64,000 bases of DNA from positions 310,001 through 374,000 of the forward strand of contig NZ_QEHM01000007.1 in the NCBI RefSeq assembly GCF_003116585.1, read 5' to 3'. The stretch is from Albibacillus kandeliae (GTDB taxonomy: Bacteria; Pseudomonadota; Alphaproteobacteria; Rhodobacterales; Rhodobacteraceae). The notes under the pieces were generated by a model, which saw nothing but the letters and a program-made list of their open reading frames with translations, was not told where the DNA came from and did not search any database. Positions 7,925 to 15,245 of this stretch are shown in pieces; position 1 is the stretch's first letter, and each line of letters begins with the position of its first letter. Position numbers and translations under genes: made by a program.

Positions 7925-9316
7925 TCAGTTGGCGATGACCTTGGGAAGCCAGGTCACGATCTGCGGAAAGGCGAACAGCACGGCGATCGCGAGGATCTGG
8001 AGCGCCACGAAGGGCATGATCCCGCGATAGATCGCAGAGGTCGGCATATCCGCCGGCGCCACGCCGCGCAGGTAGAAGAGCGCGAAGCCGAAGGGCGGCG
8101 TCAGGAAGGAGGTCTGCAGGTTCACCCCGACCAGAACCCCGAGCCAGATCGGGTCCACGTCCATCATCAGCAGCACCGGCGCGGTGATCGGGATGACGAT
8201 GAAGATGATCTCGAAGGTGTCGAGAATGAACCCGAGGAAGAACATGATGACCATGACCAGCGCCACCGCCATCAGCCGCCCGCCGGGCAGGTTCGACAGG
8301 AACTCGTGGACGAGGTTGTCGCCGCCCATCATGCGGAACACGACCGAGAAGACAGAGGCCCCCAGCAGGATCACGAAGACCATGCTGGTGATCGTCGCGG
8401 TCGACATGACGGTCGATTTCAGCACCTCGAAGCTCAGCCGCCAGCGCAGCGCCGCGAGGATCATGGCTCCGACCGCACCCACCGATGCGGCCTCGGTCGG
8501 GGTCGCGATGCCCCCGAGGATCGAGCCGAGAACGGCGAGGATCAGCAGCATCGGAGGTACCAGCGCAACCAGAACCTCGCGGCCGAGGTTCTTCTTCTCG
8601 TCCGGTGCAACCGGCGTGGCCGGGCAAGATGCGGGATCCGTCACCGCCTTGAAGATAATGTAGGCGAGGTAGAGCAGGACAAGCATCAACCCCGGCAGCA
8701 ACGCACCTGCGAAGAGGTCGCCCACCGAAACGGGGACCGGGGCAAAGTTGCCCTTCTGCATCTGCACCTGGCTGTTGATGCCCGACAGCATGTCTCCCAT
8801 GAAGATCAGCACGGTCGACGGCGGGATGATCTGGCCCAGCGTTCCGCTGGCGCAGATCGCGCCGGTCGCGAGGCGCGGGTCGTAGCCCGCGCGCAGCATC
8901 GCCGGGAGCGAAATCAGGCCCATAGTGACCACGGTCGCGCCGACCACGCCGGTCGAAGCCGCCAGCATCGCGCCCACCAGCACGACCGAGATGCCAAGAC
9001 CGCCGCGCAGGTTGCCGAACAGCTTGCCCATGGTCATGAGCAATTGTTCCGCGATCTGGCTGCGTTCCAGCATGACGCCCATGAAGATGAACAGCGGCAC
9101 GGCCACGAGGACCTCGTTGGTCATGAAGCCGATGTAGCGGTTCGGGAGCGATCCGAAGTTGCTAGGGTCGAACACGCCGAATGACATCCCGACGAGACCG
9201 AAGAGAAGCGACACGCCGGCCAGGGTAAAGGCGACCGGGAAGCCGAGCAGCAGAAAGCCGATCACGCCGAAGAACATGAGCGCGGCGAGCATTTCGCCAA
9301 TCAGGACGGGATCCAT
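7925..9316 (-). CDS. dctM: TRAP transporter large permease
   Basis: A 463-residue, strongly hydrophobic protein with about 12 membrane segments, normal for DctM. Recognisable family stretches include the N-terminal LLLGFPVAFTLAG, the glycine-rich first half repeat (GVVGATVVTMGLISLPAMLRAGYDP) and the NLQTSFLTPPFGFALFYLRG region near the C-terminus. It forms the sodium-driven channel of the importer with DctQ. The start overlaps the end of dctQ in an ATGA, so the two are made together. Order on the minus strand is dctP, dctQ, dctM, the usual arrangement. Confidence 0.95.
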   Translation of the reverse strand: MDPVLIGEMLAALMFFGVIGFLLLGFPVAFTLAGVSLLFGLVGMSFGVFDPSNFGSLPNRYIGFMTNEVLVAVPLFIFMGVMLERSQIAEQLLMTMGKLFGNLRGGLGISVVLVGAMLAASTGVVGATVVTMGLISLPAMLRAGYDPRLATGAICASGTLGQIIPPSTVLIFMGDMLSGINSQVQMQKGNFAPVPVSVGDLFAGALLPGLMLVLLYLAYIIFKAVTDPASCPATPVAPDEKKNLGREVLVALVPPMLLILAVLGSILGGIATPTEAASVGAVGAMILAALRWRLSFEVLKSTVMSTATITSMVFVILLGASVFSVVFRMMGGDNLVHEFLSNLPGGRLMAVALVMVIMFFLGFILDTFEIIFIVIPITAPVLLMMDVDPIWLGVLVGVNLQTSFLTPPFGFALFYLRGVAPADMPTSAIYRGIMPFVALQILAIAVLFAFPQIVTWLPKVIAN

Positions 9317-9894
9317 CAGTAGGTCTCCTCGCGGGGGACATCTTTGACGACATCATCGGGATATCGGATTGCAGCGGGGACCAGAGCAGCACGGCCGGTC
9401 AGCACCAGGATCGAGCGGATCAGCATCGCCACGCCCTGAAGGGCGATCAGGGCGGCGAAGGCAAGAATGAAGCTCTTGAGAACGAACAGCCCGGGCATGC
9501 CGCCGACGTTGGCCGACGCCTCGTGGTAGCCCCAGGCCCGCAGCACGAAGGGCAGCGAATAGGCATAGACCACGTAGCAGAAGGGCAGGAGGAACAGCAG
9601 CACACCGACGAAATCGGCCAGTGCCCGCGTCCTCATAGAGGCTGGACGATAAAAGATGTCGACCCGCACGTGATCGTCACGCATCAGCGCGAAACCAGCG
9701 ACGGCGGTAAACATCGCGCCGTTCAGCCAGATGTAGAGGTCCTGCATCCAGACATAGCTCGTCGCAAAGACATATCGTTGGACGACAACGGTGAAACACA
9801 CCACGACGATGGCCAGCGACAGCCAGGCGAACAGCCTGCCGATGACCTGATTGAGGCCGCAGATCGCTGCGGCTACCCCTGCAAGAAAACGCAT
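9316..9894 (-). CDS. dctQ: TRAP transporter small permease
   Basis: A 192-residue protein with four hydrophobic segments and the DctQ helix-2 pattern (QRYVFATSYVWMQDLYIW). I take the ATG at 9894 because AGAGGTGG lies just upstream and the next residues (MRFLAGVAAAI) begin the first helix; a longer frame from 9972 would add 26 residues without support. Coupled by ATGA to dctM. It is separated from dctP by a GC-rich gap holding a strong hairpin, which would allow more binding protein than permease. Confidence 0.92.
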   Translation of the reverse strand: MRFLAGVAAAICGLNQVIGRLFAWLSLAIVVVCFTVVVQRYVFATSYVWMQDLYIWLNGAMFTAVAGFALMRDDHVRVDIFYRPASMRTRALADFVGVLLFLLPFCYVVYAYSLPFVLRAWGYHEASANVGGMPGLFVLKSFILAFAALIALQGVAMLIRSILVLTGRAALVPAAIRYPDDVVKDVPREETY

Positions 9895-10044
9895 GTGTCC
9901 ACCTCTGTGCTGTTGGGACAGGACCGAGCTGCGATAGTTTGCTCCGGCGCAAAGGGAAAGCGGATAATGCATTGTGCCGCAGTCCCCTGGATCATCCTCG
10001 CTCCCCCCGGCTCGACTGGCCTACCGGGGCGCGCGGAAAGGGGA

Positions 10045-10061
10045 CCGGGGCAATGCCCCGG
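10045..10061 (-). terminator. Stem-loop between dctP and dctQ (attenuating hairpin)
   Basis: CCGGGGC and GCCCCGG pair around a 3-base loop, 24 bases after the dctP stop on the minus strand. No T-run follows. Position and structure suit partial termination or 3'-end protection that raises dctP message over dctQM. Confidence 0.5.
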
Positions 10062-10084
10062 CCCCCCGAAGGCGAATGATCGCC

Positions 10085-11176
10085 TCAGATCTGGAAGTAC
10101 TTCTCGCGCGCCTGAACGAAGGCACCGTCGGTGTCGCGCGACCGCGTCCGGACGATGTTCAGCGACTCGATGAAGCTCTCGGCGGTCTTCTTGACCAGCG
10201 GATCGCCGGAGTCGCGTAGCCCGCCGATGATTTCCTGCGCCGCCTCTGCACCGGCTTTCAGGATTTCCTCGGGGAACTGCATGACGTTGACGCCGTGATC
10301 GTTGATCAGCGTCTGCAGCGCGCGCGGGTCGTTGGCGTAGAAGTCGGACGCAACCTGGTCGTACTCGGCCTGGCAGATGTCCTTGATCAGCGCCTGCAGG
10401 TCAGCCGGCAGGGCCTGGTACTTCTTCTTGTCGACGACCAGCTCGGTGGCGAGGCCGGGTTCCACGAAGGACGGGAAGTAATAGTTCTTCGCCACCTGGT
10501 AGAAGCCGAGCGCGAGGTCGTTGTAGGGGCCGACGAACTCTGCCGCGTCGAGAGTGCCCGACTGCAGCGCCTGGAAAATCTCGCCCGCCGCCATGTTGGT
10601 CACGGTCGCGCCAAGCTTCTCCCACACGCGGCCGCCGAGGCCGGGGGTACGGAAGCGCAGGCCCTTGACCGAGTCGACGCCGGTCAGTTCGTTGCGGAAC
10701 CAGCCGCCCGCCTGGGTGCCGGTGTCGCCCGACAGGAAGCCCTGAACGCCGAACTGGTCATAGATTTCGTCCCAGATTTCCTGGCCGCCCATGTAACGGA
10801 CCCACGCGGTCAGCTCGCGCGAGGTCATGCCGTAGGGAACGCCGGTGAAGAACGACAGCGCCGGCGATTTGTTCTGCCAGTAGTAGGCGGCGCCGTGGCT
10901 CATCTCGGCGGTGCCGTCGATGACGGCGTCCAGCGATTGCAGCGGCGGCACCATTTCGCCGGCGGAATAGACCTGAACGGTCAGGCGGCCGCCGGAGGCC
11001 GCGGTGATGCGGTCAGCCAGACGCTGAGCGCCGACACCCAAGCCCGGGAAATTCTTCGGCCAGGTGGTGACCATGCGCCAGGTGATGTTGCCCTGTGCGA
11101 CGGCCGGGGCCGCAAGGCTGGTTGCTGCGACGCCGGCGCCAAGTGCGCCCGCGCGGATAAAGGAACGACGATCCAC
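10085..11176 (-). CDS. dctP: TRAP transporter periplasmic substrate-binding protein
   Basis: A 363-residue DctP-family protein. The N-terminus VDRRSFIRAG followed by a hydrophobic stretch ending APAVAQ is a Tat-type signal (twin Arg at residues 3-4). The mature part resembles the TakP/mannitol/chloroaromatic branch of TRAP binders (ITWRMVTTWPKN at the start of the mature domain; LRFRTPGLGG with the conserved substrate-carboxylate Arg; DAAEFVGPYND in the second lobe). Ligands are usually organic or keto acids. I choose the GTG at 11176 because GGGAGG lies seven bases upstream; a TTG at 11191 would place that site inside the gene. It leads the dctPQM operon. Confidence 0.93.
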   Translation of the reverse strand: MDRRSFIRAGALGAGVAATSLAAPAVAQGNITWRMVTTWPKNFPGLGVGAQRLADRITAASGGRLTVQVYSAGEMVPPLQSLDAVIDGTAEMSHGAAYYWQNKSPALSFFTGVPYGMTSRELTAWVRYMGGQEIWDEIYDQFGVQGFLSGDTGTQAGGWFRNELTGVDSVKGLRFRTPGLGGRVWEKLGATVTNMAAGEIFQALQSGTLDAAEFVGPYNDLALGFYQVAKNYYFPSFVEPGLATELVVDKKKYQALPADLQALIKDICQAEYDQVASDFYANDPRALQTLINDHGVNVMQFPEEILKAGAEAAQEIIGGLRDSGDPLVKKTAESFIESLNIVRTRSRDTDGAFVQAREKYFQI

Positions 11177-11514
11177 TCTGTTTCCTCCCAAAAATACAAT
11201 AATAAACGTGCCGTGCCGCTCCGCAGGCAGGTTCTGGCGCCAGCTAATATATCTGCTGTGATAATGTCCATGACGTCAGCAGCAATTTTTTCGCAGTATT
11301 TGCGCACGCTCCGGGCGGACTTTCGCCACTCCCAATTCCGCGAAGGCCGCCCCCGGATCGACCTGATGCCGGATTGATCGCTTCAAGGGCACCCGAGGTC
11401 AGGAAACAGCGGCGAAGCGTCGCGGAAATGCTGTGGTTGAGCGGAAAAAATGCTTTCCGACACTACATGTGAAAATGGGCGTGCGCCCCCAAATTCTTCT
11501 GATATTGCCACCGC
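11177..11514. promoter_or_regulatory. Divergent promoter region between dctP and the antiporter gene
   Basis: AT-rich patches near 11190-11215 and 11245-11300 stand out from the surrounding GC-rich coding DNA and should hold the dctP promoter. The right half leads into the antiporter. I saw no convincing dyad operator and no small gene. Confidence 0.4.
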
Positions 11515-14028
11515 ATGGACATCATACTCGTAACCACTGTTATCGCGTCTCTCTTCCTTGTCATCGGCCTCGCCGAACCCTTTGCCGCGCGTGTGCGATT
11601 GCCCTACAGCGTGATCCTCGCCGTTCTGGGGATCATGATCGGCGCCGGGGCGACCTTCTTCCTCCGAACCGAACTGACGGACGCGCTGAACCCGGTGGCC
11701 GAGGCGATCCTGGGCCTGCCGATCAAGTCCAACGTGTTCCTCTACGTCTTCCTTCCAACCCTGCTGTTCCAGGCGACAATCGGGATGAACCTGCGCCGGA
11801 TGCTCGACGACTGGGTGCCGATCATCGTGCTGGCGGTGGTCGCCGTCGTGGTGGCGACGGTCAGCATCGGCTATGCGCTGTCCTGGGCCAGCGCGCTGCC
11901 GCTGGCGGCCTGTTTCCTGATCGGCTCTATCGTCTCGACCACCGACCCCTCGGCCGTGGTCTCGATCTTCCGCTCGATCTCGGCACCGCGACGGCTGGCC
12001 CGGATTATCGAGGGTGAAAGCCTGCTGAACGACGCCGCTGCCATCGCGCTCTTCGGCCTGTTCATGGGCTTCGTGATGCTCGGGCTGCCGGACCCCAGCC
12101 TCGGCGAGGCGCTTGCGCGGTTCCCCATCCTGATCGCGGGCGGTGCGCTGACCGGCTGGGTGGCGGCGCGCATCGCGGTCTGGGTGATGTCCCTGTTCAG
12201 CCGTCACGAACTGGCGCAGCACTCGATCTCGGTCGCCCTGCCCTACCTGACCTACATCATCGCGGAACAGAGCGTCGGTGCCTCTGGTGTCATCGCCGTG
12301 GTCGCCGCCGGTCTCACGCTCAACCTGACTGCCCCCGCGCGCCTGCCGCCCCAGTCGTGGAGCAACCTGCGCGACCTGTGGGATGTGCTGGCGCACTGGG
12401 CCGGGGCCCTCATCTTTATTCTCGCCGCGCTCCTTATCCCGCGCCTGCTGAAGGAAGTGCGGCTGGAGGACTTCGCCCTTGTCGGCGTGGTCGTCGTCGC
12501 GGCTGTCGCCGCGCGCACCGTGATCCTCTTCGGGCTGATGCCTTTGCTGACGGCGCTGAAGCTGTCTCCGAACGTGGAAAGACCCTATCGCGCCGCGATC
12601 CTCTGGGGCGGACTACGCGGTGCGGTGACGCTCGCGCTGGCCCTCGCCGTCACCGAGAGCGTGCGCGTGCCCGATGGGATCCAACGGGTCGTGGGTATTC
12701 TGGCCACCGGCTTCACCCTCTTCACCCTGCTGGTGCAGGGGACGACACTGCGCTGGATCATCGGTAAGCTCGGCCTCGACCGGCTGTCGCCCATCGACGA
12801 GGCCCTCTCCCGGCAGGTGGTCGCGGTTGCCCTGCAAACCGTGCGCGAAGACGTGGCGCGGACCACCGAGAACTACGACCTGAACCGCGACACGGTGCGG
12901 TCCGAGGCCAAGCGGTTCGGCGAGCGCCTCGAAACCGCCGTGAAGATGGCCGAGGACAATGCCGATATACTCGACCGCGACCGCATCGCGCTGGGGCTGA
13001 TCGCGCTGGCGGGTCACGAACGCGACACCATCCTCGCGCGCATGAAGGAGCGGACCATCTCGGCACGGATGGCGGAACTTGTGCTCTCGGACGCCGACCG
13101 GCTGATCGAGGGCGCACGCTCGCAGGGCCGGAACGGCTATCAGCGGGCCGCCCGAAAGAGCCTCGCCTATGGCCGCGCCTTCCGCACGGCAGTCTTGTTG
13201 CATGGGCGTCTGCGTCTGTCGGGCCCCCTCGCCCGGATGACAGCGGACCGCTTCGAGCGGCTGCTGTCCCAGCGGCTGATCATGCGCGACCTCGGCTCCT
13301 TCATCGACGGCCGCATCCGGCGCATTCACGGACGGCGCGTTGCTGAACTGCTGCACGAGCTGTTGTCGCGGCGGATCGAAGCGGTCGAAACCGCGCTGGA
13401 AGGTTTGCGCCTGCAGTATCCGGGATACGCAGAGGAACTGGAGCGCCGTTTCATCCGGCGGACCGCGCTGCGGATGGAGGAGCGGGAGTACGCCGCAATG
13501 CGCGAAGACGGCCTGATCGGCGCCGAGGTTCACATGGCACTGATGCAGGACCTCGCCGCGCGCCGGGGTGCTGCGGAGGAGCGGCCGCGCCTCGACGTCG
13601 CGATCCAGCGCGCCGCCTTCATCCGCGAGTTTCCCCTCTTTGCCGAGATGGACGACGGCAGCCTCAAGCGTCTGGGCCGGTCGTTGATGACACGCTACTT
13701 CGACGCCGGAGAGCGTGTCATCCGCAAGGACAGCACGGCCCGAAGCGTCTATTTCATCGCCTCCGGTGCCGTCGAACTCGAGAGCGCGGGACAGACCTCG
13801 CGCCTGGGTCGGGGGGACATGTTCGGGCAGATGGCGCTGCTGACCAACAAGGCGCGCCGCGCCGATGTCCGTGCCATCGCGCCCACGACCCTGCTGGTGC
13901 TGGACGAGGAGAGGTTTCGCCGCCTGCTGGAGCGCAGTGAAGCGCTTCGTGCGGCTGTCCGCGAAAGCGCGGAAAAGCGCGGCATCGACCCCTCGGGTCT
14001 GTTGCCCGGAACCGACGACGCGGCCTGA
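11515..14028 (+). CDS. Cation/proton antiporter (CPA1/NhaP type) with C-terminal cyclic-nucleotide-binding-like domain
   Basis: An 837-residue protein. Residues 1-~420 hold about 12 membrane helices with the CPA1 signatures STTDPSAVV and EGESLLNDAAAIALF (the Asn-Asp pair of the ion site). A helical cytoplasmic region (about 420-690) follows, then a cNMP-binding-like beta-barrel (about 695-815: FPLFAEMDDGSLKRL ... GDMFGQMALL ... RRADVRA). In canonical cNMP domains the phosphate cassette reads F-G-E; here it is F-G-Q, so the Glu that contacts the ribose is missing while the Arg region remains. It probably exchanges sodium or potassium for protons at the inner membrane, with the tail gating transport. 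The layout is like plant SOS1 and its bacterial relatives. It is monocistronic or leads into the small genes downstream. Confidence 0.9.
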   Translation: MDIILVTTVIASLFLVIGLAEPFAARVRLPYSVILAVLGIMIGAGATFFLRTELTDALNPVAEAILGLPIKSNVFLYVFLPTLLFQATIGMNLRRMLDDWVPIIVLAVVAVVVATVSIGYALSWASALPLAACFLIGSIVSTTDPSAVVSIFRSISAPRRLARIIEGESLLNDAAAIALFGLFMGFVMLGLPDPSLGEALARFPILIAGGALTGWVAARIAVWVMSLFSRHELAQHSISVALPYLTYIIAEQSVGASGVIAVVAAGLTLNLTAPARLPPQSWSNLRDLWDVLAHWAGALIFILAALLIPRLLKEVRLEDFALVGVVVVAAVAARTVILFGLMPLLTALKLSPNVERPYRAAILWGGLRGAVTLALALAVTESVRVPDGIQRVVGILATGFTLFTLLVQGTTLRWIIGKLGLDRLSPIDEALSRQVVAVALQTVREDVARTTENYDLNRDTVRSEAKRFGERLETAVKMAEDNADILDRDRIALGLIALAGHERDTILARMKERTISARMAELVLSDADRLIEGARSQGRNGYQRAARKSLAYGRAFRTAVLLHGRLRLSGPLARMTADRFERLLSQRLIMRDLGSFIDGRIRRIHGRRVAELLHELLSRRIEAVETALEGLRLQYPGYAEELERRFIRRTALRMEEREYAAMREDGLIGAEVHMALMQDLAARRGAAEERPRLDVAIQRAAFIREFPLFAEMDDGSLKRLGRSLMTRYFDAGERVIRKDSTARSVYFIASGAVELESAGQTSRLGRGDMFGQMALLTNKARRADVRAIAPTTLLVLDEERFRRLLERSEALRAAVRESAEKRGIDPSGLLPGTDDAA

Positions 14029-14090
14029 AAGACGTGGCCGCGTCGAGTCCCCCATTGCAATTTTTCGTGCCCGCCCCATTTGCTCTCCAA

Positions 14091-14465
14091 ATGTCCGTGT
14101 CCCTGACCCGCCTTGCCCCGGCCTTCCGCGTGATGCTCCTCGGCCTGATCCTCGCGATCGGGGCGGTGCAGCTTGGCGCCGCCGCCGGGACGCGCGACAC
14201 ACGGCTTGAAACGGACCAGACCGGGGCGGCCACGGTGATCGGGACGACCCTCATCGCCGATGTGGCGATCCTGTCGCCCGCCGCGCTGCTGGCCGATCAA
14301 CACATCCAGTCCTCGGACCCCACGACACCCGGCCTCCTGCCCCGGATCACCGAGGTGCCAACGCCGTCGTGGCGCCGGTCGATGCTGGCCGGGGCGCGAG
14401 AGCCGCCCTTGGTTGACGACGTCGCGCCGGGACACCTACGCGCTAGAAGCCCTCCGCAAGCCTGA
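14091..14465 (+). CDS. Small exported protein, paralogue A (unknown family)
   Basis: A 124-residue frame. MSVSLTRLAPAF is followed by a hydrophobic segment (about 12-29, MLLGLILAIGAVQLG) like an uncleaved or cleaved export signal. The rest shares a pattern with the frame at 14699-15148: A-T-[VI]-x-x-x-T-L-[IV]-x-[DE]-V-x-I-[LV]-x-P-A (here ATVIGTTLIADVAILSPA) and later D-P-x-x-P-G-x-L-P ... P-x-W. This repeat in two neighbouring frames is the main reason to believe both code. No Shine-Dalgarno site is evident. It lies between the antiporter and secDF on the same strand. Function unknown. Confidence 0.5.
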   Translation: MSVSLTRLAPAFRVMLLGLILAIGAVQLGAAAGTRDTRLETDQTGAATVIGTTLIADVAILSPAALLADQHIQSSDPTTPGLLPRITEVPTPSWRRSMLAGAREPPLVDDVAPGHLRARSPPQA

Positions 14466-14698
14466 CCTCCGAGCCCTGATCCGCCCATGCGGACCGGGGT
14501 TCCTGCGTTGCGCCACGGTCGACCGATCGTGACCGCAGCGCCCGGCCCTCTGCCCTCCCGGATTTGTCCCGATGTGGCCAGAGGCACTGCACTCCTTCCT
14601 GCGCGAACTCATTGCAGCACGGTATCCACACCTCGCATCCTGAAACTGGCAGGTCGGCCTCCCCGACTGGCCTCGGACAAGCGCGCCATGCGGTCAGA

Positions 14699-15148
14699 TT
14701 GACCCGGGCGCTCGGCCTTCTGTTGCTGATCGCGCCGATCCTCCGCCTGCTGGGGCCCTCCCGGATGCGCGCGGTCTTCCGCCACCTGGCCGACTTCGGA
14801 TACGCGCTCTCGGTGCTGCCCGTCGCGCTCGTCTCGGCGCCCGCGGTTTCGTTCCCCGTGCCCGAGCCGCGCCCGGCGCAGGCGACGATCACCAGTCCGA
14901 CCCTCGTGGAAGAGGTGGGCATCGTCCTGCCAGCGTCGCACGCGCGCGGCATCACCCGCGCGGCCGATCCTTCGGGACCCGGCCCGCTGCCGCAGACCGC
15001 ACACACCGCGCCCCCCGAATGGCCTCTGCCCGCGACCGGGCAGGTGCTCAAGCCGGGCATCACTCGCGACGCGGCTCATACACACTACGGCGCGCCCGAT
15101 GCTCATCCGGTACGTGCGCCACCGATGGTGCCGCGAGACGCCGCCTGA
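14699..15148 (+). CDS. Small exported protein, paralogue B (unknown family; TTG start or damaged start)
   Basis: A 149-residue frame from a possible TTG (LTRALGLLLL). It has two hydrophobic stretches (about 5-15 and 33-50), then the motif shared with the frame at 14091 (ATITSPTLVEEVGIVLPA; later DPSGPGPLPQ ... PPEW), and a His/Pro-rich tail. An ATG at 14688 sits where paralogue A has its start, but is 11 bases before the shared Leu-Thr-Arg instead of 12, so that ATG hits a stop after four codons. Either the gene begins at TTG or a one-base deletion has broken the start. It lies 97 bases upstream of secDF. Function unknown. Confidence 0.45.
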   Translation: MTRALGLLLLIAPILRLLGPSRMRAVFRHLADFGYALSVLPVALVSAPAVSFPVPEPRPAQATITSPTLVEEVGIVLPASHARGITRAADPSGPGPLPQTAHTAPPEWPLPATGQVLKPGITRDAAHTHYGAPDAHPVRAPPMVPRDAA

Positions 15149-15245
15149 TCCCGCCCGGGACCGGCGCCGCCATTCATCACCACGATTCCAAGACATTTTC
15201 GACAGGACCCGCGCCGTGACGGTGCCGGCCTGTCAGGATCCCATC

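Noticed and set aside
7649-9184. A 511-codon plus-strand frame opposite dctM
   Set aside because: The translation is Arg/His/Gln-rich with no fold signal; dctM on the minus strand is certain.
12613-14202. A 529-codon minus-strand frame opposite the antiporter
   Set aside because: Shadow of the well-supported antiporter gene; no domain or ribosome binding site.
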